From Linanthus parryae (lineage: Eukaryota; Streptophyta; Magnoliopsida; Ericales; Polemoniaceae): a DNA stretch of 64,000 nt. Shown here one piece after another: positions 20,720-29,695 of this stretch (position 1 is its first letter; each line of letters begins with the position of its first letter). Under the pieces are notes generated by a model. The model ran no database searches. It was not told the DNA's origin and worked only from the letters and a program-made list of their open reading frames with translations. Location of the stretch: positions 22,193,001-22,257,000 of the forward strand of contig JALGPY010000003.1 in assembly GCA_023055425.1 (NCBI GenBank). The letters run 5' to 3'. The translations under genes and the position numbers were made by a program.

Positions 20720-22081
20720 TCATTCCAATGCAGGGAACTGACTCTTGAGAGCCAAGTAATATTCCCAAGTTGCCTCAGAAGGCAATGAGTTGGCCCAGTG
20801 AACCAAAGCCATCACTACAGGTGCATTGTTCTTTTTAACCAATTTTCTGTCAAGAATAGCTAGAGGTTCACACAAGAGCTGACCTGCAGGCCCCACTCTT
20901 GGCAATAGAGGAGAAACAGCAACAGCAGCAGCTCCATGAGCTAATTTGAGCTGGGATACATGGAAGACAGAGTGTACCTGAGCTTGGGGAGGCAATTCCA
21001 ACTGATAAGCTACTGCCCCAATTCTTTTCAACACAGTGAATGGACCATAAAACTTGGCAGCCAGCTTCTGGTTGCTTCTGTGAACTACAGTACCCTGCCT
21101 ATAGGGTTGCAACTTGAGAAATACCTTATCCCCCACTTGAAATTCCCTTTCCTTTCTGTGAAGATTGGCAAAATGACACATCCTCTCCTGAGTTTTGAGT
21201 AGATTAGCTTTCAGTAGCAACACCATTTTCTTTCTTTCCTCCATGAATTGATCCAGTTCTGGCACTCCACTCTTGTTGAGCTGATGGAATGTAGGAATAA
21301 CTGGTGCATAACCATACAATGCTTCAAAAGGGGTGATCTTGAGGCTGCTGTGGAAAGATGTATTATACCAAAACTCAGCTAGTGGCAACCATCTAGACCA
21401 GTGATGAGGTCTATCAGCTGTGACACACCTTAGATAATTCTCTAGACACTGGTTTAGCCTCTCAGTCTGGCCATCAGTTTGGGGGTGATATGCAGTTGAA
21501 TAATGCAATTTAGTCCCCACTCCCTTGAATAACAGACTCCAAAACTGACTGAGGAAGATACTGTCCCTGTCACTAACAATAGTTTCTGGCAAACCATGTA
21601 ACTTGTGCACATTATCCAGAAAAATTTGAGCAATGTCAGCTGCACTATAGGGGTGAGTGAGAGCCAAGAAGTGTCCATACTTGGAGAATCTATCAATGAC
21701 CACTAGGATAGCACTCTTACCCCCAGATTTAGGCAGCCCTTCCACAAAACCCATGCTAATGTGAGTCCAAGGCTTGTTTGGAACAGGTAAGGGTTGCAAT
21801 AACCCTGGATAAGGCACATTCTCACCCTTCATTCTCTGACAGATATCACATTCCTTTACCCAGGTCTTGACATGTTTACTCATATGTGGCCAGAAAAACA
21901 CAGCAGAGAGCCTCTTATAAGTTCCCCTAATACCAGAGTGACCACCCACACCACTATTATGCATTTCAGAAATCAATGTTGTTCTTAATTGAGAAGTGGT
22001 GCCCACATATATGAGTTGCCTCTTCTTGAGCAGTCCATCTTGTAACAAGATTCCATCATTGTCACCAGGATCAATAGTCAA
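20720..22081 (-). CDS. Integrase ORF with chromodomain-like C-terminus (Reina-like)
   Basis: The zinc-binding H2C2 motif uses His41, His48, Cys78 and Cys81. The DDE core has Asp171 (IVSDRDSIF) and Glu207 (TDGQTERLN). The position where gypsy integrases carry the first catalytic Asp reads SMGFVEGLP, with Gly111 encoded by GGT at 21749-21751. The C-terminal GPF/Y region (KFYGPFTVLKRIGAVAYQLELP) and VHSVFHVSQLK lead to a chromodomain-like end (EPLAILDRKL...ALVHWANSLPSEATWE). Such domains target chromoviruses to particular chromatin. The Asp-to-Gly change should abolish strand transfer, so this copy probably cannot integrate with its own enzyme. Confidence 0.9.
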   Translation of the reverse strand: MTIDPGDNDGILLQDGLLKKRQLIYVGTTSQLRTTLISEMHNSGVGGHSGIRGTYKRLSAVFFWPHMSKHVKTWVKECDICQRMKGENVPYPGLLQPLPVPNKPWTHISMGFVEGLPKSGGKSAILVVIDRFSKYGHFLALTHPYSAADIAQIFLDNVHKLHGLPETIVSDRDSIFLSQFWSLLFKGVGTKLHYSTAYHPQTDGQTERLNQCLENYLRCVTADRPHHWSRWLPLAEFWYNTSFHSSLKITPFEALYGYAPVIPTFHQLNKSGVPELDQFMEERKKMVLLLKANLLKTQERMCHFANLHRKEREFQVGDKVFLKLQPYRQGTVVHRSNQKLAAKFYGPFTVLKRIGAVAYQLELPPQAQVHSVFHVSQLKLAHGAAAVAVSPLLPRVGPAGQLLCEPLAILDRKLVKKNNAPVVMALVHWANSLPSEATWEYYLALKSQFPALE

Positions 22082-23792
22082 TTTTTGCTATCTGTTGAGT
22101 AGCCCACTCATCACCTTCATAGGATTTGCAGACTTCTTTTACCCACTTAGGCACAACCACAGAAATGGCTAGGCACTGTCCTTCCTGTGCCACCCTAGAC
22201 AATGCATCAGCTACCACATTTTCCTTGCCTTTTTTGAAAACTATCTCATAATCCAGCCCCATCAACTTGCTAACCCATTTCTGCTGAAGGAGTGTGCTAA
22301 TCTTCTGCTCTAGGAAAAACTTGAGACTGTAGTGGTCAGTTCTTATTTGAAATTTGGCAATTTCTAAATAAGATCTCCACTTGGACACAGCTTGCACCAC
22401 AGCTAGCAACTCCTTCTCATAAGTGGAATACCCCAAGTGTTTATCAGCCAAGGACTTACTAAAATATGCAAGTGGCCTCCCTTCTTGCATCAGAACAGCA
22501 CCAATACCCCAGTGGCTGACATCAGTTTCCAAAACAAACATTTTGGTGAAGTCAGGCAATGCTAAAACTGGAGTAGTACTCATGGCATTCCTGAGCTTCT
22601 CAAAAGCTGTCTGAGCTTCTGCATTCCACCCAAAGGCTCCTTTCTTAAGCAAAGCAGTGAGTGGTCTAGCTATCACCCCATACTCTTTCACAAACCTCCT
22701 GTAATAGCCAGTGAGACCAAGAAATCCCCTCAAAGCTTTAATAATGGTGGGAATAGGCCAGGACAACATGGCTGCAATTTTGTTGGGATCAGCTTGCACT
22801 CCTTCAAAACTGATTAAATGTCCCAAATACTCAATAGATGTTTGCAGAAATGAGCATTTAGACATTTTTGCATACAACTCATTTTTCAACATTAACTCCA
22901 AAGTTGACTGTAAATGCTGCAAATGCTCCTCCTCAGTCTTGCTGTAGACTAGAATGTCATCAAAGAACACCAGTAGGAACTTTCTGAGGTAAGGTTTGAA
23001 TACTTTATTCATCAAACTTTGAAAAGTGGCTGGAGCATTAGTCAATCCAAAGGGCATCACTTTGAACTCATACAGTCCCTCATGAGTTCTAAAAGCTGTC
23101 TTGTGAATGTCCTCTTCAGCCATCCTAACTTGATGATATCCAGACCTCAGATCCAGTTTAGAAAAACAATGAGCACCATGCAGTTCATCCAGCAACTCAT
23201 CAATGATAGGAATAGGAAACTTGTCCTTTACAGTAATTTCATTTAAGCCTCTGTAATCAACACAAAATCTCCAAGAACCATCCTTCTTTTTGACTAATAG
23301 TACTGGAGAAGCAAAAGAACTAGTACTGTGCTGAATGACCCCATTATTCAACATTTCTTGTACTAAATTCTCAATTTCTGTTTTCTGTACATGTGGATAC
23401 CTGTATGGTCTCAGGCACACTGGTTGAGATCCTGGCTTAAGAGGAATGTGATGATCATGGCTCCTCTGAGGAGGAAGTGTTTTGGGCTCATCAAACACTG
23501 CCTTGAACTTGTCTAGCATTTCTCCAAACTTTTGGGGTAGTTTGGTAATTTCCCTCAATTCTGTACCAGTGATGCTATGGAGGTGGCCCACTGTTACAAA
23601 CTCACTTTCTGCACAGTAAACTTGCAATGAGTGAAAGTTAGCTGCCTTGTATTGACACCCTTCCTTGTGTGCTTTGAACTGAACTGGTGAACCACACAAG
23701 TTAACAGTGATGGTCATGTCTTTGAAATCCATTTTCACAGGGCTAACTTCCTGTAACCACTGCACTCCCAAAACCATGTCACAACCCCCCAT
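22071..23792 (-). CDS. Reverse transcriptase-RNase H ORF of the Reina-like element
   Basis: It opens MGGCDMVLGVQWLQ, the end of the protease. RT follows with RPYRYPHVQKTEIENLV, KKDGSWRFCVDYRGLN, MPFGLTNAPATFQ and the catalytic FFDDILVYS at about residue 274. The connection and RNase H domains follow (ALPDFTKMFVLETDVSHWGIGAVL, YSTYEKELLAVV, then NVVADALSR near residue 540). The second acidic pair of RT is intact. The ORF ends early at a run of five A (plus-strand T5 at 22082-22086), and the integrase continues in another frame. Confidence 0.9.
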   Translation of the reverse strand: MGGCDMVLGVQWLQEVSPVKMDFKDMTITVNLCGSPVQFKAHKEGCQYKAANFHSLQVYCAESEFVTVGHLHSITGTELREITKLPQKFGEMLDKFKAVFDEPKTLPPQRSHDHHIPLKPGSQPVCLRPYRYPHVQKTEIENLVQEMLNNGVIQHSTSSFASPVLLVKKKDGSWRFCVDYRGLNEITVKDKFPIPIIDELLDELHGAHCFSKLDLRSGYHQVRMAEEDIHKTAFRTHEGLYEFKVMPFGLTNAPATFQSLMNKVFKPYLRKFLLVFFDDILVYSKTEEEHLQHLQSTLELMLKNELYAKMSKCSFLQTSIEYLGHLISFEGVQADPNKIAAMLSWPIPTIIKALRGFLGLTGYYRRFVKEYGVIARPLTALLKKGAFGWNAEAQTAFEKLRNAMSTTPVLALPDFTKMFVLETDVSHWGIGAVLMQEGRPLAYFSKSLADKHLGYSTYEKELLAVVQAVSKWRSYLEIAKFQIRTDHYSLKFFLEQKISTLLQQKWVSKLMGLDYEIVFKKGKENVVADALSRVAQEGQCLAISVVVPKWVKEVCKSYEGDEWATQQIAKIDY

Positions 23793-25336
23793 ATAACCCT
23801 CATATCAGCTTCAATCACCTGTCCTTGTAGCTTCAGTTTCACTTTGGGACACACCCCTGAGCTCTCAATTTGGCTGCCATTGGCCACTGTGACCCTCATT
23901 GAATGACTAGGGAGTGAAACACACTGAATTCTTTTAGCAGTATTTTTATCTATAAAATTATGAGTGCTACCAGAATCAATGAGTATATGCACTTTCTGTT
24001 TTCCAACATAACCTTGTAGTCTAATAGTTTGAGCTCCCATATTACCAGTGATAGCATGCAAAGAAATTTCCATTTCTGCACTATTTGCTAGCTCTCCATC
24101 TTCTTCTGCAACAATGTCACTTTCTTGACTTAAAACTTCTTCAATTCCTGTCTCCTCCTCTCCAGAAATGAGGAATAACTGTGGCTTCTTACACTTATGT
24201 CCTGGCACATAAGTTTCTTCACAAAAGTAACACAGATTCTTAGCTCTTCTAGCCTTCATTTCTTCTTGAGTGAGCTTCTTATAAGGCATTGTAGGAGTTG
24301 CCAAATTCTTCTTCTCATTTGTGAATGGGGTGTAAGCTTTTAACTGCACACTTTTGTTACTATTTTTCATCATATTACTCACTGTCAGCACCACATTTTG
24401 GTGTTGCTGGTTACAATACAGCTCTTGTAGCTTAGCCATTGCTTTGGCTTGTGCCAAGCTGCTAGGAGCTAGTTGCTGCACTTGACTTCTGATTTCCAAC
24501 TTTAATCCTCCCAAAAATGTCTTCATAAAATAATTGTCATCAGTCCAAGGAAAGAGAGCTTTCACTCTTGGCCTAAGTGTGTCAAATTTACTTTGAAAAT
24601 CAGCCACACTCCCCTTCTGTTCTAGTTTTTGTAATTCAACTAACACATTATCATGTCCAGGTTCTAGGAATTCCTCACACAACATCTCACAAAACTCCTT
24701 CCAAGTGAGTCCATCCAGAGATTCAAACTCAGCACTAAACCAGGTTTCTGCTTCATTACTCAAATTGAGAGACACTAGTATGAGTTTTTGTAAATCACTC
24801 AAGTTGTGCAACTGAAAATATCTATCAGCCTTCACAATCCAGCCTAGTGGATCTTCACCAGTGAATTTAGGAAACTCAAATTTTGGAATAGGCAGTTTAT
24901 ATGCATTTGAAACCCTAGACATGTCATTGCATTGTTCTTCACACTTCTCAAATCTCTTAGAGCTCAATGGAGTACCTGCTGAGTGTTGAGGAGCCTTTCC
25001 TTTTCCCAAAAGGCTTGCTGGTGACCTAGTGGCTGAACTGGAAGCTTCAATTCTCTCTTTCTCCTTGTTGTTAGCCATTAGATTCAAGCAATTTGTCAGT
25101 TTCCGAAGCTCCTCTTTGAGTTCTTCATGACCTAGCTTCAGATCCCCAATTTGGTTGAGCTGCAAAAGTTGTCCATGAATCAAATCCTGTCCATGCCTGA
25201 GCTCCTCCTGGCCATGCCTGAGCTCGCCATACTCTTGGCGCAGCTCCAGAATCGCCTCATCGACGGCGTGTAAGTGTCCCATCACACCATCCATAGCCTC
25301 CATTTCCACAGCTGGAGTGTTCTTTCTCTGTCCCAT
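23735..25336 (-). CDS. Gag-protease ORF of the Reina-like element (533 aa)
   Basis: This ORF starts MGQRKNTPAVEMEAM just inside the primer site. A heptad-like, Glu/Leu-rich N-terminal region (residues 25-85) is followed by the retrotransposon gag domain (about 150-300, FPKFTGEDPLGWI...WFSAEFE). A zinc knuckle lies at about 366-382 (CYFCEETYVPGHKC). The aspartic protease active site is LIDSGSTHNF at about residue 450. The frame leaves the protease near its C-terminal end at a run of six G (minus strand, 23785-23790). The expected continuation is found one frame over in the next ORF. Gag forms the particle, binds RNA, and is cut by the protease. Confidence 0.9.
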   Translation of the reverse strand: MGQRKNTPAVEMEAMDGVMGHLHAVDEAILELRQEYGELRHGQEELRHGQDLIHGQLLQLNQIGDLKLGHEELKEELRKLTNCLNLMANNKEKERIEASSSATRSPASLLGKGKAPQHSAGTPLSSKRFEKCEEQCNDMSRVSNAYKLPIPKFEFPKFTGEDPLGWIVKADRYFQLHNLSDLQKLILVSLNLSNEAETWFSAEFESLDGLTWKEFCEMLCEEFLEPGHDNVLVELQKLEQKGSVADFQSKFDTLRPRVKALFPWTDDNYFMKTFLGGLKLEIRSQVQQLAPSSLAQAKAMAKLQELYCNQQHQNVVLTVSNMMKNSNKSVQLKAYTPFTNEKKNLATPTMPYKKLTQEEMKARRAKNLCYFCEETYVPGHKCKKPQLFLISGEEETGIEEVLSQESDIVAEEDGELANSAEMEISLHAITGNMGAQTIRLQGYVGKQKVHILIDSGSTHNFIDKNTAKRIQCVSLPSHSMRVTVANGSQIESSGVCPKVKLKLQGQVIEADMRVIWGVVTWFWECSGYRKLAL

Positions 25337-25361
25337 GGCTCAGAGTACACAGAGGGAAGAA

Positions 25362-25374
25362 GGCTCTGATACCA
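25362..25374 (-). promoter_or_regulatory. Primer-binding site, tRNA-Met type (Reina-like)
   Basis: GGCTCTGATACCA on the plus strand is the complement of TGGTATCAGAGCC, three bases inside the 5' LTR end. Confidence 0.93.
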
Positions 25375-25377
25375 ATT

Positions 25378-25866
25378 TGTCAGGAACTTGAGGTTCCTGA
25401 CCTAGAATTCACAGAAGAAGAGAAATTCGAGAGAGAGAGGAAGAAGATGAATTGCAGAGATTAATCAATTTCATACCTAAATCAAATGGAAAATACAATA
25501 CTTATACACTGGTGGGTAGAAATGAAAATAACAGAACTTTGGGGCAGCATTGTAATTAAGCTAAATGTCTAACGGCCTGTGCCACGCTGGCATTGTGACA
25601 CCACTCGACCAATCCGCAGCCAGGCTTGTGCCACGCCAGACGCCACGCCACCACCATGGAGTGGAACGATGCCGTTCCACTAAATGGATTCAAACCCAAC
25701 GTTTAAAACCAACCAACGGCCCAGATCATCCCGATTTCCTGATCGTACGGTTACTGCTACTCCCAAGTTCATGTCATTAGTTTATACCACTTTGCACTTC
25801 AGTCCATATTATAGGTCATCAGTTTCCTCTTCTTTTCACTTTAGTCCTTCTCTCAATCTCCTGACA
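25378..25866 (-). repeat. 5' LTR of the Reina-like element (489 bp)
   Basis: It has the same length as the 3' LTR. The differences I see are one G/A and one C/T change plus two adjacent changes (TTTC against TACC). CCTCC follows at 25867-25871. The same terminal hairpin is present at 25379-25401. Confidence 0.95.
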
Positions 25867-25871
25867 CCTCC

Positions 25872-26209
25872 ATGGCCAAGACCCCGAGAGAGAGACGTCT
25901 TCTTCTTCTTTACTCAGACACCAACAACAACCATAGGTTACGTGATTCAGCGGAGTCTACTGGTATTGTTTTCATTTATTTTTCTTCATATAACTGGTTC
26001 ATCTTCAGTAGTGTTTATTTAGCTTCAATCACCTGTCACTCACGCTTTCACCGATCCTTTTTTCCTGACGCGTTCATTCGGTGACCTTTTTTGGGTGCCT
26101 TACTTGCAGATGGATCCCAAGGTTTCCGGGAAGTCTTGGGCTTCTGGGTTACTGCGACCGTGATTTCTCTGTATAATGATCATATTGATATTAGCACAAG
26201 CTCCTCGAG
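25872..26209 (+). pseudogene. Host gene family copy A: two exon-like segments
   Basis: An ATG at 25872 opens MAKTPRERRLLLLYSD, paralogous to the MAKTPSKRRLLLLLLYS exon of copy B. A second segment begins after TACTTGCAG at 26110 (ATGGATCCCAAG...TATAATGATCATATTGATATT) and ends at CTCGAG before GTAAATTTCC (donor at 26210). This mirrors the second exon of copies B and C, including splice sites. In the second segment the reading started at its own ATG meets a TGA near 26158, so this copy is probably disabled. The protein family is not recognised. The Reina-like element sits five bases upstream of the first ATG. Confidence 0.5.
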
Positions 26210-26215
26210 GTAAAT

Positions 26216-26839
26216 TTCCATCTTAGTCCGTCGATTCTAATTAAAAGTTAATATGTGATTTTTTTTGAGGAAAGTTAATATGTGACTTTAAATGTATTCA
26301 AAATGGGAAATTTTTTTCTGTGTGCCTTAATATCACCTAAACATATGTTAGGAAACGTAGGGTTATATTTTTTGTCATAATATTTTAGGAGGATTCTCAT
26401 GTGGTCGTGTGTTGTTAAATCCTTCTATGTCTGGTTTGTTTGGTTTACCTGTTTGTAATTAGCATGGCATGCACATCTCCCACGTGGTTCACACATGTAA
26501 ACGATGTGGTTCTACCTACTGTATTCAAACCTACATTTTTTTAGAGCATGAGGTTCAGTGTTGTTGAAATTCCCCATTTTGAGAGTATGAGTATTTTTGC
26601 GTCAAATACTCCGTTTTGTAGCTACGGATATTTTGTGAGGTTAGTATAACTTTTTTGGGGTCAATTATCATTGTTATTAAGCGTTAGGGGTTAATTATGA
26701 CTTTTGCGTAAATTAATTAGTGTCTTTTAAGTAAACTAGTGGGTAGTTGGTGTCTTTAACCTAAACTAGGGGGTAAAAAGTGTCTTTACAAATGATGTGT
26801 AAATTTCTACTGTAAATCGGATTCAAACCCGATTCTTCC
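26216..26839 (+). other. Non-coding stretch, nothing recognised
   Basis: It is AT-rich. Around 26690-26790 a loosely repeated phrase of the type AACTAGTGGGTAGTTGGTGTCTT / AACTAGGGGGTAAAAAGTGTCTT occurs. No domain, tRNA or terminal inverted repeat was seen. Confidence 0.4.
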
Positions 26840-26870
26840 TTCTTCATCGTGATCCTCTTCAAAATCCTCA

Positions 26871-26901
<31 letters not shown>

Positions 26902-27191
26902 ACTACAAATCAACTCTCTCTCCCTCACGATCCCTCTCATTCTCGGAATCTCCACCACCATTGTCTCTCTCTCGCGTTTCAGTCGTCCAGCAAGAAACAG
27001 GAGCAACGGCACAACCGCTGTCCAGGTTCTTCTTCTTCTCTTCTTTGTTCATCTTCTTTTTCTTCTTCTTCGTGAACCATCACTCTCCCTCTCTCGGTTC
27101 CAGTAACCCCAAAGCAGCAGCGGCAGTAACGTCATCCAACGCCGGCGCCTTCATATCCACCACTTAATCTCTCAAATCCTTCGCTTCTCAA
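26840..27191 (+). other. Pyrimidine-rich leader-like exon with a splice donor
   Basis: A (CT)n microsatellite (about 26878-26901) is followed by CTTCTT-rich sequence, then CAGCAGCGGCAGTAACG, and a consensus donor TCAAGTAAGT near 27187-27196. This is the usual look of a plant 5' UTR exon. Short open frames cross it, but none carries a recognisable domain. The next plausible acceptor is TTTCTTCTTTCAG at 28818-28830. Confidence 0.4.
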
Positions 27192-28830
27192 GTAAGTATC
27201 AAGTCATTCCCATCAATTTCATAATCTTACTCGCTTTAATCCTCTGATTTTATCACGTACTTCGTCAAGAATTCACCCAAGAATCCTAGTTGTGTAGGTG
27301 GTAAAATCAAGACCAAAACAATATGATTAAGTATAAACTACCACTTGTTTTGTGTATTGGGTTGCTAAGGCGAGTTGTAATCGCCGGGTCATTGAGTTGG
27401 AGTCGAAAACGAGACCGTTAGAAGCATCTTTGGGTACTCTAGGGCTAATGAAAAATCTGTCCGGTCGCTAAAGAGTCTGAATTTCTCGCTATAGGCCTGA
27501 ATCCTTGTCGCTAATAGTGCTGAAAGCTGTCGTTAATGCTATTGGGTTTGTTAAATAGTGTCTAGTTGATGAAAGAACAATTGACACTTAACTATCTCAC
27601 AATTTGGTCGAATAGACACTTAGCTACATGCGCTATCAATTTTGACACTTTAATACACACACTATCATAAATTATGACATCCGGCTCCAATTAGACTAAC
27701 GACGTTAACTAAATTAACTTGTGTCAGCCGTGTCATCTAACTTGAGGGGTACACTCGTCATTTCCCTTACATATCTTCATAAATTGGATATTGAAGAACC
27801 CCGACTTACCTCTGCCCCCATACTGAAGAACCCCAACTATATTCAGAAATTTATGAAGTCAACTGCTATCACAAAGAAAAAATAGCACCACTATGTACAT
27901 GAAATCAAAGTGAGAAAATCTGTATCAACAAGTAAAGCAACACATCTCTCTATCTCTCCTTCGTATCCCACACATACCAACTGAATCACAACCACACCAC
28001 CATCATACCAACATAATACCTAACTTTGTTGTTGTGCCTAAAATTTCAATATGACACTCCGCACCAATTGACTACCGGCTTTAATTTAATTTACTCGATT
28101 TTAGCCACATTAGCTTATTTAAGGGCTACATTTGTCTTTTCCCTTACCATCTATCTTCCTCACTCTCCATCGCCACAACACCCCACCACTCACTGCCATC
28201 TCCTTCATCAACGACCACCACCATTATTTCCACAACTCATATGTATCCCCTCCATCAATGATCAAATCCATCCCCGTTTCAAACACTAAAGCTCACATAA
28301 CTAAGCCCCATCATCAACAACCAACACTACCGAACACCCCCCCTCCCCTAATCAACCACGCAGACACCACAATCAATCCCAATCCTCCATTGAATCCCAC
28401 AAGATTTCCCGGCCAACAACAATACGCCCACCAAAAATCACAACCAACCCTTCAGTTAGCTCGACTGACCAACGATCTCCAACATTGCCCAAGACCACCA
28501 AATAACCCTACAGCCAATTAAAAATAATTGAAAAATTTTCAAAATTTAAAATGGACATAGGATAACCAAAACCGGAAACAAAACTAAACAAGCCGGGGAT
28601 GTGGGTTAGCATAGTTGTGGTTTGAAATTTTCTAAGTGTGTTGTATGATTATCTGAAAATCCCTATTAATTGTGAAGGGATAATTTGCTATGTGGCATAC
28701 AACTTGTTAAGTCGTTCGCTTATGTTATTAATATCACATAATTACTCTAAATTCCTAAGTTTATATTTTTCGAGTAATGAGTGTATACGTGGTTTAGAAC
28801 ATTTCTAAGACTTTTCTTTTCTTCTTTCAG
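27192..28830. other. Putative intron or intergenic stretch with a degenerate repeat
   Basis: Two related passages (27560-27760 and 28040-28150) contain 'gacactta', 'ccggct' and 'ttaacttg' style text. They resemble short non-autonomous repeats found again near 56760-56990. A Pro/His/Thr-rich open stretch (28026-28521) is compositional and I do not call it a gene. Confidence 0.35.
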
Positions 28831-29695
28831 ATGGGCGACCCACGCATACGTTCAACCCGTGTTTCAACCAGAAGACTCACCACTGCTCATGACTTAGTTG
28901 GAGGGCCAAGAGACCAGTACTGAGCATTATATCCGAGTGACAACCCGGTGTAATGATTGGAGTTTCTCTAACCTTGGAGATGACCGCTTCCAGCATCCCC
29001 TAATGATAGGACATTGCCTTCTGAACAAACTCCCTAATACCCAACCATGGATGTAGGTGAATGATGTACCAGCCCGAGCAGGAGTCTATAGCACAGTACT
29101 GCGCCTATATGAAAGATATCTGAGATGCATGGGGCCATTTTGATAGTCACCGTTTGACCATTTGCTATTTCATACTCCGAGGATTGCCAGATGTGCACCA
29201 TTGGAGGAACTTGAGGCAACAATACCGTGATGTACTAGTTTGGAACGCATGGGGAGAGGCTTAACCGAATGAATCTAGGTACAAACACCGTGAGCATAAC
29301 ATCTACGAGATTAACCCACTTGAGGTTCGGGAACGTATGGAGGAATTGGCAGCGCAAGCCAATGCAGCAGGAGCCGAGCACCATGAAGGAGAAGGTGAAG
29401 ATGGCGAAGCATTGGAATGGACGAGGAGCAAGCGAACATGGACTTGGATGAGGACCTAGGGGATGAGCAAGATCAAGTTGGAAACTAAGGCTGCACAAGA
29501 AGAATTTATAGATTGGGACATGGATGAAATTGATGAGATTGACGAGATTGAACATGAAGGATACAACGAAGCGGAAGAGGTTGAGATTGACGCCGCCGAT
29601 ATCGAGTTCATGTTCACCACTGATGACGAGGAGATCCACGCCCATCCCACCCTTAGGTTGCCATTTATCGCATTTCTTTTATCACGAGAGTGAAC
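28831..29695 (+). pseudogene. Unidentified coding relic, several frames
   Basis: After an acceptor-like TTTCTTCTTTCAG an ATG opens MGDPRIRSTRVSTRRLTTAHDLV, which meets a stop at 28921. Protein-like text continues across stops and frame changes: NDWSFSNLGDDRFQHPLMIG, then AQYCAYMKDI, then HRLTICYFILRGLPDVHHW, then YKHREHNIYEINPLEVRERMEE. An acidic tail (DEIDEIDEIEHEGYNEAEE) ends at 29693. Coherent amino-acid composition across the breaks argues for a once-coding exon of roughly 270 codons. I do not recognise the family. It could be a transposon ORF or a host pseudogene. Confidence 0.45.

Larger units (their letters stand above)
20197..25866 (-). mobile_element. Reina-like chromovirus (Ty3-gypsy), complete and young
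   Basis: Two 489-bp LTRs (20197-20685 and 25378-25866) differ at only four positions by my reading. CCTCC flanks the element on both sides (20192-20196 and 25867-25871). On the minus strand the order is LTR, tRNA-Met primer site, gag-protease, RT-RNase H, integrase with a chromodomain-like tail, purine tract, LTR. The length (5.67 kb), short LTRs and tail fit the Reina clade of chromoviruses, but the clade is inferred. Two one-base frameshifts and one catalytic substitution are the visible defects. Confidence 0.93.

Noticed and set aside
28026..28521. His/Pro/Thr-rich open frames
   Set aside because: The composition follows from the C/A-rich base content; no domain, no codon structure and no supporting splice sites.
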